46,919 bases of DNA from Planctomycetota bacterium (lineage in GTDB: Bacteria; Planctomycetota; Planctomycetia; Planctomycetales; Planctomycetaceae): positions 1-46,919 of the forward strand of contig JAFEBS010000018.1 of assembly GCA_018242525.1 (NCBI GenBank), read 5' to 3'. Position 1 is the stretch's first letter; the number at the start of each line of letters is the position of its first letter. The notes under the pieces are model-generated. The model worked only from the letters and a program-made list of their open reading frames with translations. It did not search any database and was not told the DNA's origin. Shown in pieces: positions 9,901 to 18,383 of the stretch. Made by a program: the position numbers and the translations under genes.

Positions 9901-11241
9901 CTGTTTGTCTGTCGCTACCTGGCCTCGGCGGTCGGCCGAACCGGCGAAGCGGGCTGGCCGGTTGCTGAAGCTCTCTGCAGTCGATCCGACACTGGCAGTG
10001 ATCGAGACTTGCCGCTGTTGCTCTGGCAGGCAATGGCTCCCGGCGTGCTGACCGATATCGACCGCGCGTTTCGTCTGGCGAGTACAACGCGAGTGCCTGC
10101 CCTCGCAGACTACATCGTCTGGTATGCAGCCGCGAACTCGGGCGAGGCCCGCGACAAGCTGATGGCGTCGATGGCAGAGAAGGATGGCCAGTCGCGAATC
10201 CGGCTGTTGGAAACACTGCGATTTGCCGTGCGGGATTCCCGGAACCTGGGAGCGCCGCCCGCATGGAAAGTCGTGTCGACGGAGTTGTATTCCTCGGCGG
10301 ACCGGCAGATTGCTGATGCAGCCGAAGCGATCGGGGTGTCGTTTGGTGACGAGTTGGCCTTTCAGAGAATCCGTCAACGAATCGCAGGCGGCACGCTGAA
10401 TCGCGACGAACTGCTGCAATCGCTGCGAATGCTGTCGAGTGACTCGTCGCCAGACAACCTTCCTTTGTATCTGCGATTGCTCACGAATCCAGCGGCCGCG
10501 GCTCAGGTGATACCGCTGCTGGCACGGTTCAATTCTCCCGTAGTGGCCGAGGAATTGCTGAAGCGACTGCCACAGTTGCGGGACGGTGCCAATTCGGCGG
10601 CGATGGAAGCCCTGTGTGGCCGCGTGAACTGGGCGAACCTGGTTCTGGATCGGATTGCCGATGAAAAGCTACCCAAATCGCAACTGACGGCTTTCTACGC
10701 ACGTCAAATGGCCAGCCTGGGCGACAAGGCCTTGAATTCCCGGCTGGAAAAGGAGTGGGGGCGACTCGGCCAGTCGTCTGCCGAGGTAAAGTCCGAGATT
10801 GCCAGGCTCTCTACCGCGTACAATTCGGCACCATTGTGGGCCTACAGTGATGAGGCAGGAGCCGCACATTTCAAGAAACTCTGTGCCCAATGCCATCTGC
10901 AGGATGGGCAATCCGTGGCCCTGGCACCGAAGTTGACAGGATCGGGAGCGAAGGGAATTGAGTATATTGTCGAAAACGTGCTTGACCCGAACGCGGTGAT
11001 TGGCCGCGACTATCAATCGCGGGTCATTGTGACCACCGAGGGGCGGGTCATCACCGGACTGATCGAACGAGAATCCGAAACTTCGCTGACGGTCCGGACA
11101 CTGACCAACAGTGTCACGATCGCCAAAAGCGATGTCGAAGAGTCCAGGATCTCTGAGAATTCGTTCATGCCGGAAGGCCTGCTGAAACCGCTCAGCGAGC
11201 GTGAAAGGATTGAATTGCTCAAGTTCCTGATGAGGCAGTGA
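6982..11241 (+). CDS. DUF1080 / membrane-bound dehydrogenase / HEAT / heme-binding fusion (1419 aa)
   Basis: The ATG at 6982 is preferred over the in-frame upstream GTG at 6916 because it begins directly with a signal peptide (MHICRKTSLVLCLLVIGQS, cleaved near VWG). Modules in order: DUF1080 (3-keto-disaccharide hydrolase/LamG-like jelly roll, about 30-230; LFDGATLKGW), a second beta-sandwich (about 265-420; GFETGTLKDW), a planctomycete putative membrane-bound dehydrogenase propeller (about 459-850; VPEGFSVDVVAAEP), HEAT-like helices (about 860-1270), and a C-terminal heme-binding domain with C1301-AQ-C1304-H1305 and the distal MPEGLL segment. Families of this kind are thought to degrade complex polysaccharides in the planctomycete periplasm. 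It is probably cotranscribed with the RND and redoxin-fusion genes. Confidence 0.85.
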   Translation: MHICRKTSLVLCLLVIGQSLVWGQQDGTPIPLFDGATLKGWEGDLKYWRVEAGGIVGEIPRGQSLGKNTWLVWRGGELADFELNVQFKLTGLPAANSGIQFRCQVENVDHVSGYQADLDMGATWLGRIYDEHGRALLVERGSRVEIAADGARRVETFAPANQYAVLFRENDWNDYRIVAIGEHVAVYVNGTLFSELKDRQTGERDLKGLLAFQLHSGPETRIEFRNILLEHLKADDPRLRPFRIRPQPQADVANIGVIPKGAGGDAVNAGFETGTLKDWTATGTAFKGQPVKVDGISQRWPGQVSNKQGDFCIAGYEVVQDAGLGTLTSAPIKVTHPYGSFLIGGGEAPSTRVEVLQILDDGKESVVATAVGRNREQMHRVAVDLRKLQGKSIVVRLVDENPGGWGHLNFDDFRFHDEPPVSVEPVAGGRSTFGPLLNHLVPNPVRTGDRQPGSDTVSKMSVPEGFSVDVVAAEPQLHQPMAFTFDARGRLWVVEGHSYPQKRPEGEGLDRIVIFADNDHDGSFETRTVFVEGLNLVSGMEIGHGGVWVGAAPQLLFIPDRNADDKPDAEPQVLLDGFGFADTHETMNSFLWGPDGWLYGNQGVFNTSRIGRPGSADNERTGLSAGVWRYHPTRHLFEVFAYGGSNQWGLDYDEFGQMFMTYCRSYWGRGDTTHVMQGGHYWNQVNTGYAPFISAQAMPGRPWMTNYLLASARYGHGEGGSGKPGSREVYGGHSHVGTMIYLGDNWPAEFRNRLFTHNLHGHQMNQQINRREAGGYNTIHAGFDMFLCSDPQYIGVDLQYGPDGAVYISDWYDPRHCHSPNAEQWDRGNGRMYRMKYDATWKPANVDYTRATDDELVAAHAHLNEWHVRTARLELAGRATRRAIARTAVGKLEQTALSDAVPANRLRALWTLYCINKLSPGVIKSALDHPSEYVRAWGIQLGVEQADRANGRLLVGDLDLATKLVSMAKTDDSLFVCRYLASAVGRTGEAGWPVAEALCSRSDTGSDRDLPLLLWQAMAPGVLTDIDRAFRLASTTRVPALADYIVWYAAANSGEARDKLMASMAEKDGQSRIRLLETLRFAVRDSRNLGAPPAWKVVSTELYSSADRQIADAAEAIGVSFGDELAFQRIRQRIAGGTLNRDELLQSLRMLSSDSSPDNLPLYLRLLTNPAAAAQVIPLLARFNSPVVAEELLKRLPQLRDGANSAAMEALCGRVNWANLVLDRIADEKLPKSQLTAFYARQMASLGDKALNSRLEKEWGRLGQSSAEVKSEIARLSTAYNSAPLWAYSDEAGAAHFKKLCAQCHLQDGQSVALAPKLTGSGAKGIEYIVENVLDPNAVIGRDYQSRVIVTTEGRVITGLIERESETSLTVRTLTNSVTIAKSDVEESRISENSFMPEGLLKPLSERERIELLKFLMRQ

Positions 11242-11321
11242 TGCTGCTGCAGTACCACCCAATGCGGTGAACGTGTTTTTGTCGGTGAATTCGTGAGAAT
11301 CCTGAGTTTGTCACTCGATGT

Positions 11322-11341
11322 CCGATCTCTCACGAGATCGG
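11322..11341 (+). terminator. Hairpin downstream of the large fusion gene
   Basis: A perfect 8-bp stem, CCGATCTC and GAGATCGG, encloses the 4-nt loop TCAC, 80 nt after the stop at 11241. No T-run follows, so it may be a processing or stabilising hairpin instead of an intrinsic terminator. No gene is seen between 11242 and the Hsp70 start. Confidence 0.35.
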
Positions 11342-11515
11342 CTACGCGGGGAGATTCTCAAACTGCAGCAGGGAAACCACCCGCCGTGTCAAGTGCCAAC
11401 GCCATCGGCCGAAGTCGGCTCAGTGCATTCACCACAGGTGAAGACAGGTATACAATCTTGATTTCCAATCGGGTGGATGCCCGGGATTTGTCCCGTCGAA
11501 ACCAGGTTCAATGCC

Positions 11516-13474
11516 ATGGATGAGATTCTGCAGCCGTGGCTCGACAATGACGTCGAGCCGGCGGACCTGTATCAACTGCTCGGCGTTCCGCGGTTCCACG
11601 AATCGCTGGACGACTTGGGTACCGCCATTCGCGAAGCGCACGCCGTCCTGCGGCAGTATCAGCGGCATCCGGAATCTGAGGTTCAAGAACGATCACGTCG
11701 CCTGCGCAACCTGGTGGGTCAGGCGGCACGCGTCTTTGCATCACAGATTTCCCGACAGACGTACGACGCAGAACTCAAGGCGAAGTTGGCGGCGATGCAA
11801 CAGCGTCGGAAGTATGACATTGTTGGAATTGATCTCGGCACCACCTATTCCGCATTGGCCTACATCGATGTGCATGGCGAACCCCAGGTCGTCGCCAATC
11901 CTGACGACCAGTCCAATGTGACGGCATCAGTCGTGTACATCGATGGCGACGACATTGTCGTGGGAGCCACGGCGCTGAGAAACGCGAAATCGGCTCCGGA
12001 AAATGTCGTTCAGTTTGCCAAGCGGGACATGGGCGAGCAGAACGCTACCTATGTGCGTGGCGATGACCGGAAGGCTTACACCCCCGAATCCATCTCGGCC
12101 ATTATCCTGAAGAAACTGGTGGCGTACTCGGAACAGGAGATCGGGCCAATTCACAGGGCGGTCGTAACGGTCCCGGCCTACTTCAACGGTCTGCGTCGTG
12201 TCGCCACCGCCCAGGCCGGCCAGATTGCCGGACTGGAAGTTGTGGCCACGCTGAACGAACCGAGTGCCGCGTGCATTGCGTACCGGTTGCATACCAATCA
12301 ACACACGGGAATCTACGTCGTCTACGACCTGGGGGGAGGCACCTTCGACGTCACGGTGATGCGCGTCGGAAGGAATCGAATCCAGGAACTGGCCAGCGAT
12401 GGAAACCGCCAGCTGGGGGGGTACGACTGGGACAGAAAACTCGTTGACATGGTCTGCAGGCAATTCCTGGAACAGCATCAACTGGATCCACGCACCGATC
12501 CCATGGCCTTCCAGACGCTGATGAATGACTGTTGTGAGGCGAAGAAGACTCTCAGCAGCCTGAAAAAGGCTCACATTCGCTGCACGTTTCAAGGAAAGGA
12601 ACTGAGGGCCGAAGTGACTCGGGATGACTTCGAACGGGAAACGGGCGGCCTGTTGAAAAAGACCGAGCTGACAATCGAGAGTTGCCTGAGAGCCGCCGGT
12701 GGGTCATGGGCCGACCTGGCGGGACCGGACGAACTGGATTCGCATCAGCGCGAGTCATTACGAAAGAACGGATTCCGCTGGGATGACATCTCGGGAATCA
12801 TGCTGGTGGGCGGTTCGACTCGGATGCCGATGGTCCAGTCCATGGTCAAGCGGATCTCGGGCAAGGAACCGATGCGGAATGTCGATGTCGACCTGGCGGT
12901 GGCCATGGGGGCCGCGATTTACGCCGGCGTCCTGGAAACGCAGTCGTCGGACGTCGTGTTCGAAGAACTCCCGACGATCGTCCCGCTGTCGGACGAACCG
13001 CCGCGCCCGGCTGGTTCGGCCCCGCTGCCCGACCCTGGCCGCGCGGGGACTTTCGAGTATGTGACGGTGAACTCGCTGGGAATCGGGGTGTTTGTCAGCC
13101 GAGCCGGTGTACCGATGAATTTTGTCATGATTCCACCACACACCGTGCTGCCTGCAATCAAATCCCATACGTTTCGGACGACGCAGGAAAATGCCTGCGA
13201 CGTACGGGTCCGAATTTCAGAAGGGGATTCCGCGAACTCCAATCAATGCCACGAATTGGGATTCTGTGTCGTCGGACCGCTGCCGGAGCGATTGCCCCGT
13301 GGATCAAAGATTGAAATCCAGATCGGATTCGATAAGGATGGCCGTGTCACGGTCCAGGGGAGGTGCCTGACCACGAATACAATTGTCCGTGCCATCATTG
13401 ATGCTGCGGGTTTGCTGACCCAGGAGCAGGTGGATCGCGAACGCAGGGAACTCGACCGGCGCACGATCAACTGA
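11516..13474 (+). CDS. Hsp70-family protein with fused degenerate J-like N-terminus
   Basis: Residues about 1-95 look like a DnaJ fold (ADLYQLLGVPRF near the start, RQTYDAEL near the end) without the catalytic HPD triplet. From residue 100 an Hsp70 nucleotide-binding domain follows: phosphate-1 motif VGIDLGTTYS, LNEPSAACIAY, phosphate-2 motif VYDLGGGTFDVTV, and adenosine motif MLVGGSTRMPMVQ. A substrate-binding beta subdomain follows (about 505-640; NSLGIGV, FDKDGRVTV). The helical lid is almost absent, because the protein ends about 30 residues after this subdomain. Length 652 aa. An in-frame ATG at 11477 would add 13 residues. The next gene, 47 nt downstream, also carries a J-like domain, so the two may work together. 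Confidence 0.87.
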   Translation: MDEILQPWLDNDVEPADLYQLLGVPRFHESLDDLGTAIREAHAVLRQYQRHPESEVQERSRRLRNLVGQAARVFASQISRQTYDAELKAKLAAMQQRRKYDIVGIDLGTTYSALAYIDVHGEPQVVANPDDQSNVTASVVYIDGDDIVVGATALRNAKSAPENVVQFAKRDMGEQNATYVRGDDRKAYTPESISAIILKKLVAYSEQEIGPIHRAVVTVPAYFNGLRRVATAQAGQIAGLEVVATLNEPSAACIAYRLHTNQHTGIYVVYDLGGGTFDVTVMRVGRNRIQELASDGNRQLGGYDWDRKLVDMVCRQFLEQHQLDPRTDPMAFQTLMNDCCEAKKTLSSLKKAHIRCTFQGKELRAEVTRDDFERETGGLLKKTELTIESCLRAAGGSWADLAGPDELDSHQRESLRKNGFRWDDISGIMLVGGSTRMPMVQSMVKRISGKEPMRNVDVDLAVAMGAAIYAGVLETQSSDVVFEELPTIVPLSDEPPRPAGSAPLPDPGRAGTFEYVTVNSLGIGVFVSRAGVPMNFVMIPPHTVLPAIKSHTFRTTQENACDVRVRISEGDSANSNQCHELGFCVVGPLPERLPRGSKIEIQIGFDKDGRVTVQGRCLTTNTIVRAIIDAAGLLTQEQVDRERRELDRRTIN

Positions 13475-13521
13475 ACGGATTCTGTTGATGGTCGTGTACG
13501 CCGAACAAGGAACGGAAAAAG

Positions 13522-15093
13522 ATGATAGGTCAGCGGCCCGAGAATCCCTACCACTTTTTCCTCGAACTCTCGGCAGACAATCGGAATCCAGACCATTATC
13601 AACTGCTGGGGATTCCCCAATTCACGTCCGACCTGACAGTCATCAGAGATGCGGCCGTTACGAGGAATTCGCAATTGCGGGGTTGGGACAACACCGACTA
13701 TCACGACTCTGCCGACGAACTGCTGGATGAAGTTGTCGCGGCGCTGAATGTGCTGGAATCCCCGGCAGCGAAAGCAGAGTATGATCGGCAATTGTCGATG
13801 TCATTGAGCTCCATCGGCGCATCCGCTTCGATGAACCAGGCACCGTTGACCGTTTCCCGCGACACCGACGATTACAGGCGATTGCCGCCGGTAGAGTCCC
13901 CTGCCGTCAACACCCCCGAATCCGTAGATGCTGCACCGCTAAGTAACAATTCGCGCGAGATGCGATTCGGGTTGCCGCCCCAAATGAGCGCGGGTTCGGT
14001 GGGGAAACTGCTGCTGGTGCTGCTGGGCTTTGGATTACTGGCGTGGTGGCTGATTCCGAGCCATGGCTGGGGCATTATTCGCGACGTCGAAGGTGATATG
14101 GAGATACTGATCGACAATAAACCCATTCCCACGGACCGGTGGGACTTACCGGTCAAGCTCACGGTGGGGTCACACACGCTGGTAATCCGCCGGGATGGTA
14201 CCGAAGTTCGTCGCACATTCCATGTGACCGCCTATGGTCCGCCGTCGATCCTGAGCACCACCGGAGAGATCCTGGATTTAGCGGAGACCGGCGGGGGGCA
14301 AATACCTGGCGAACATGCCACGCAAGTGCAATTGGCGTGGTCGAAAACCCTCCGGGTGCCAGTCCAATATACGAACTCCATCGGTTCCAGGTTTCAGTTG
14401 ATCCCGCCGGGCGAATTCACGATGGGGACGAGCAATTCGACCGACGAATCACCGGCGCATCACGTTCGCATTACCCGCCCCTTCTACCTGGGAACCTGTG
14501 AAGTCACCCGGACGGAATATCTTTTGGTCATGAGCGGTGCCACCGACAGGGACTCCAGCGCATCGAACCTGCCAATGACCAGAATCTCGTGGCTGAATGC
14601 CACCGCATTCTGCGAGAGACTATCGACGCTGCCCGCTGAACGCACTGCCAGGCATCACTACCGGCTACCGACTGAGGCCGAATGGGAATACGCCTGTCGG
14701 GCGGGGACGGACACAAAGTGGAGTTTTGGCGAGGACGCCTGGAGGCTGCCCGAGTTTGCCTGGTGCCAGAGTCGTCGCAGTGAGCCGGCACCGGTCGGAC
14801 GATTGAAGCCGAATGCCTGGGGGCTTTGCGACATGCACGGCAATGTGTCGGAATGGTGTCAGGACTGGTATCGTGCCGACTACTATCAGACATCACCGTT
14901 GTCTGATCCTTCCGGTCCCGGTGCCAGCGGCTATACAACGCGTGTCTGTCGCGGTGGGGACTGGGAGTCTGTGGCGGAGTCCGTCCGCTCCGCATTCCGC
15001 AGTGCCAACAGTCAAGATGTCAGCGACAGTCCCCACGTCGGAGTCCGAGTTGTTTTGGAGATTGAGTTCCCAGCGGCCGTGAAGGAAAGGTGA
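13522..15093 (+). CDS. J-like / TM / SUMF1 (formylglycine-generating-enzyme-like) protein
   Basis: Residues about 8-92 are the planctomycete J-like domain (DHYQLLGIPQF, then LESPAAKAEYDRQL). One TM helix lies at about 161-181, followed by a PEGA-like beta domain (about 190-245; GSHTLVIRRDGTEVRRTF) and a SUMF1/FGE-sulfatase domain (about 290-515) with the family hallmarks PPGEFTMGT, RLPTEAEWEYACRAG, WGLCDMHGNVSEWCQDWY and RVCRGGDW. The active-site cysteine pair of true FGE, expected after the RGG motif, is missing, so this is probably a binding or scaffold version. The domain should face the periplasm. It is likely cotranscribed with the Hsp70 gene and ends 5 nt from the convergent HlyD gene. 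Confidence 0.85.
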   Translation: MIGQRPENPYHFFLELSADNRNPDHYQLLGIPQFTSDLTVIRDAAVTRNSQLRGWDNTDYHDSADELLDEVVAALNVLESPAAKAEYDRQLSMSLSSIGASASMNQAPLTVSRDTDDYRRLPPVESPAVNTPESVDAAPLSNNSREMRFGLPPQMSAGSVGKLLLVLLGFGLLAWWLIPSHGWGIIRDVEGDMEILIDNKPIPTDRWDLPVKLTVGSHTLVIRRDGTEVRRTFHVTAYGPPSILSTTGEILDLAETGGGQIPGEHATQVQLAWSKTLRVPVQYTNSIGSRFQLIPPGEFTMGTSNSTDESPAHHVRITRPFYLGTCEVTRTEYLLVMSGATDRDSSASNLPMTRISWLNATAFCERLSTLPAERTARHHYRLPTEAEWEYACRAGTDTKWSFGEDAWRLPEFAWCQSRRSEPAPVGRLKPNAWGLCDMHGNVSEWCQDWYRADYYQTSPLSDPSGPGASGYTTRVCRGGDWESVAESVRSAFRSANSQDVSDSPHVGVRVVLEIEFPAAVKER

Positions 15094-15098
15094 CCCGG

Positions 15099-16001
15099 CT
15101 ATTTGAGCGCAACGGACGGAATCTGGATCTTCATGTGCGCCGGCAGCCCGGATCGCAGGATTCCATCGGGATTGGGGACTTCTGCCCAGACTCGAATCTG
15201 GCCGCTGACGGGTTCCACCCCCACATCGACAAACACCAGTTTACCGGAGAATGTGATCTGCTCTTCGGGCAGGTCGACGTCCGGAAGATCGAGTTGTACG
15301 GTCACCGTGGCACCCTGCTTGATCCGCAGGCCGTCGACAATGCCGACATATCCCTCCACGCGAACTCGATCCAGGTTGACGACTTCGACCAGCGGGTCTC
15401 CAGCACTCACGGCCTCTCCCTTGGAACGATGCACGCGTGTGACGATTCCGTCGAATGGAGCCTCGACCGAATACGTTTTCAATTCGGTTTCAATTTGCCG
15501 CGCCGTCAACGTGTGGACCAGAATCTCCTGTTCCGCAAATTCAAACTGCAGGACCGACTTGTCGACGCTCAGCTTCATCCGCCTCATGTCGATGTCCCCG
15601 AACACCCCGCCACCCTTCACTTTTTGATTGGCCTCGATCGCCTTGTCGTATTCGGCCTGCGACAGTTCAATCATTTTGCGGGCCATTCGCCGTTCGACCG
15701 TGCTGGATCCCTTTTGTCGAGCGACGGCCAGCGAGGCTTCCGCCACGCTCGAATCCAGTCCGGCCACAATCTGGTGGGCTCGAACACGGTCGCTTTCTCG
15801 CGCTTCCACGAACGCCAGGACCCCCGCGCGCGCGCTGGCCAGAGTGACCCTGTCAATCAGAGCGACGCGGCACTGGGCGACATCGATCGAGTTGGCGGAT
15901 GGTTGCGCAAATACTCGTTCCTGGGCATCCACCGCGGGTTGCCAGGCGATCACACCGCCCACCAGAAGGCCGATAAACATGCCCGTTGAGAATCGCATCA
16001 T
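15099..16001 (-). CDS. Short HlyD-type periplasmic adaptor protein
   Basis: A 300-residue protein with an N-terminal signal peptide or anchor (about residues 5-27), a split biotinyl/lipoyl-like domain (IDRVTLASARAGVLAFVEAR and VEAPFDGIVTRVHRSKGEAV), a helical hairpin between the two halves (about 95-170) and a beta-barrel domain (VRVEGYVGIVDGLRIKQG). This is the layout of RND/ABC membrane-fusion proteins. ATG pairs at 16001 and 15998 are both possible starts. It is the third gene of a minus-strand operon, 76 nt after the M50-HlyD gene. No ABC transporter or TolC gene is present nearby. Confidence 0.82.
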   Translation of the reverse strand: MMRFSTGMFIGLLVGGVIAWQPAVDAQERVFAQPSANSIDVAQCRVALIDRVTLASARAGVLAFVEARESDRVRAHQIVAGLDSSVAEASLAVARQKGSSTVERRMARKMIELSQAEYDKAIEANQKVKGGGVFGDIDMRRMKLSVDKSVLQFEFAEQEILVHTLTARQIETELKTYSVEAPFDGIVTRVHRSKGEAVSAGDPLVEVVNLDRVRVEGYVGIVDGLRIKQGATVTVQLDLPDVDLPEEQITFSGKLVFVDVGVEPVSGQIRVWAEVPNPDGILRSGLPAHMKIQIPSVALK

Positions 16002-16077
16002 GGTTTGGCCCTGTAGAGTTTATTGCCCGCCCGTTCGTGAAAGTCCTGGGACAATCTCTGATCCGACTCACCGCACT

Positions 16078-18372
16078 TTACCACTGCATGACCTGGCAGA
16101 TCCAGCGCCACGTCGCCTGAGCGGCCGTCTGAGTGCCGACGCGAATCCAGGTTCTGCCGCGTAGCCCCACCCGCAGTCGCCCCGACCAGTCGGACAGAAC
16201 ACCCCGACTCAGCCCGCTGATCCGTATCCGAATTCGATAGTGCGTTTCCGCCAATTGTCCCGCACCGGGGCCGGACGAAATTGCGGGCAGTTCACTGCCA
16301 TGGATGTTCAGCAGTTGGGGGGCTGCCTGCTCGACGTCCTGCACGCTGACTTCCTGGACCGTCCCCAGGAACGTTTCCTGCGGGAAGGCGTCAAGCTTGA
16401 TCGCAGACTGCTGGCCGACCTGGATCGCTTCGACCTGGGTCTGTGACAGGATTGCGACGGCGGCAAACTCCTCTGTTGTTGAGATCCGACAGACGACGGT
16501 TCCAGGTTCCAGTATTGCTCCGATGTTCTCCGGTTGCAGGACGGTCCGTTGCCAATGGTCAAGAGGTTTGATGAATGTGGCTGATTCCGCCGACAGTGTC
16601 GCTCGTTCCGGTTCAGGAACGACGAGTCCGTCTGCCGGAGCACGTAAAACCAGATCTTCGATCCGCTGGCGCAGGCTGGCCAGTTGCGGTTGCAACTCAT
16701 CCAGGGCCACGCGAATGGCTTGAGAGCGGGCCGGATCCAGCACTGCCGACGCAGTGCGTGACTGAACGAGCATCATGTCACGCTGCTGTTCCATCCGTTC
16801 CACCTGCAGCTTCAGCTCGGTGTTCTCCATTTCCAGCAGTCGATCGCCCTGGTGAACCCGTTGACCGGACACGACATGGGGTTTGACGATTCGCCCGCTC
16901 GAAGCGGCAGAGATCAGCGTACTTTCTGCAGGCTCCAATGTGAGCACAGCGTACGCCCGACGTGGCAATGGGACATAGAAGAACGTTCCCAAAACGCCGG
17001 CCAGGAGCACCACAGCCAGCAGTGGACGCCACCAGGAGCGAGGACGCATCGAGGCGGGATTCTGCACTGCGGCGGCGATCGCCGTCCCGACCGGCACCAG
17101 CACGATGCTGGTGACCGCCATGCCCGTCAGTACCCATCCGAGCGCCTGCAGTTTGTACGGCTCCAGCATCCGGGAGAACAACCAGATGATTCCGGCCGTC
17201 AGCGTCACCCGATACATGCTGGCAGTCACCGCATACAGGATAAACGCTGGACCGCCCGATCCGGGGGCTGCTTCCCGCGTCCCCCAGAACATCTGTTTGA
17301 GATAGTATTTCGTGAAGTTAAATGATTTCTGTCGCAGATTGGGAACCTCCAGGAAGTCGCTCATCATGTAGTAGCCATCGAACCGCATCAGCGGGTTGGC
17401 ATTGATCAGCAGCGTCTGGACCGAACCGAAAACCATTGCTGAAAATGCGAGGCTGTGGAGCACTCCCGGTGCCGTTGTCCACCAGACAAATGTTGCCAGC
17501 GAGGCCACCAGCAATTCGACGTAAACACCCGCCGCCGCAATCGCAATGCGATGCCACTTGTTCGGTAACATCCACGAATCAGACACGTCGCAATACATGC
17601 ACGGAGTGAAGCACATGAACAACAGGCCCATGGCATGGCACTCGCCGCCGAAATGCTTGCAGGTCAGCCCGTGTCCGAATTCGTGCAAAACCTTCACCAT
17701 GCCGACGGCCAGCCAGAACCAGAAAATGTTTTGAACGTTGAAGAAGGCACGCAGATCCTGCATTTCCGGCTGGCTCGTGAACTCCTCATACCGGGCCGTC
17801 ACCAGCAACACCGCAGAACCGATCGAACAGACCACGAGCGCGACCCCGAAGGGGTGAAACATCCAGCGCACCCAGGGATAAATCAGATTCAACAGCCTGT
17901 CCGGGTCGAACGCACGCACTTTCATGTACAGAATGCCCGAGATCCGCGACAGCCAGCGGCTACGGGTCGAATCCTGTTGCGTGGCCAGGACCCGAGCGGT
18001 TGCCATTGCGCCGGGTTCCTGCAGTAGACCCGCCTTCTGCCAGCGCTGGATCAGTGGCAGGATCTCACGATTGCCAATCTCTTTCCGCATGAGTTTGTGA
18101 GCAAATGCCAGTCTCACGTCGTCGAGTGTCCGCTGTCCGTCCAGCAACTGGAACACCTCGAACTCGGCAGGGGCAAAGCGATAGTACTTCAGCGTCATCG
18201 GATCCTTGACGTAGTACACCGTCTGACCCTGGTACTGCTGCTCGCTCTCGATCAGATCTCGCCGCCGAGCCGGGATTGGGGATTGAGAAGCGGGCTGTTC
18301 ATTGGTGCCTGAGGTCTCGCCCCGGGCTCCGACGACTGCGCGATTCTGGATTGGGCTGGTGGCGGTCGACAC
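16078..18372 (-). CDS. PqqD-like / M50 zinc protease / HlyD fusion membrane protein
   Basis: The start is a GTG at 18372, preferred because GAGAGG lies 7 nt upstream and the previous gene ends only 11 nt away. Residues about 35-115 are PqqD/winged-helix-like (DPMTLKYYRFAPAEFEVF, LLDGQRTLDDV). About seven TM helices follow, with an intact M50/site-2-protease motif, H230-EFG-H234, in KVLHEFGHGLTC and the second motif NANPLMRFDG with D332. After the last TM (about residue 460) comes a HlyD-type module: lipoyl half (GRIVKPHVVSGQRVHQGD), coiled coil, second half (VLRAPADGLVVP) and a barrel. PqqD-like domains bind peptides in RiPP systems. Inference: inner-membrane core of an export or processing complex. 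Confidence 0.82.
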   Translation of the reverse strand: MSTATSPIQNRAVVGARGETSGTNEQPASQSPIPARRRDLIESEQQYQGQTVYYVKDPMTLKYYRFAPAEFEVFQLLDGQRTLDDVRLAFAHKLMRKEIGNREILPLIQRWQKAGLLQEPGAMATARVLATQQDSTRSRWLSRISGILYMKVRAFDPDRLLNLIYPWVRWMFHPFGVALVVCSIGSAVLLVTARYEEFTSQPEMQDLRAFFNVQNIFWFWLAVGMVKVLHEFGHGLTCKHFGGECHAMGLLFMCFTPCMYCDVSDSWMLPNKWHRIAIAAAGVYVELLVASLATFVWWTTAPGVLHSLAFSAMVFGSVQTLLINANPLMRFDGYYMMSDFLEVPNLRQKSFNFTKYYLKQMFWGTREAAPGSGGPAFILYAVTASMYRVTLTAGIIWLFSRMLEPYKLQALGWVLTGMAVTSIVLVPVGTAIAAAVQNPASMRPRSWWRPLLAVVLLAGVLGTFFYVPLPRRAYAVLTLEPAESTLISAASSGRIVKPHVVSGQRVHQGDRLLEMENTELKLQVERMEQQRDMMLVQSRTASAVLDPARSQAIRVALDELQPQLASLRQRIEDLVLRAPADGLVVPEPERATLSAESATFIKPLDHWQRTVLQPENIGAILEPGTVVCRISTTEEFAAVAILSQTQVEAIQVGQQSAIKLDAFPQETFLGTVQEVSVQDVEQAAPQLLNIHGSELPAISSGPGAGQLAETHYRIRIRISGLSRGVLSDWSGRLRVGLRGRTWIRVGTQTAAQATWRWICQVMQW

Positions 18373-18383
18373 GATGAACCCTC

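Noticed and set aside
15090..15989. A 299-codon plus-strand frame opposite the short HlyD gene
   Set aside because: Antisense shadow of a gene with a clear adaptor layout; overlaps the end of the SUMF1 gene and has no ribosome binding site.
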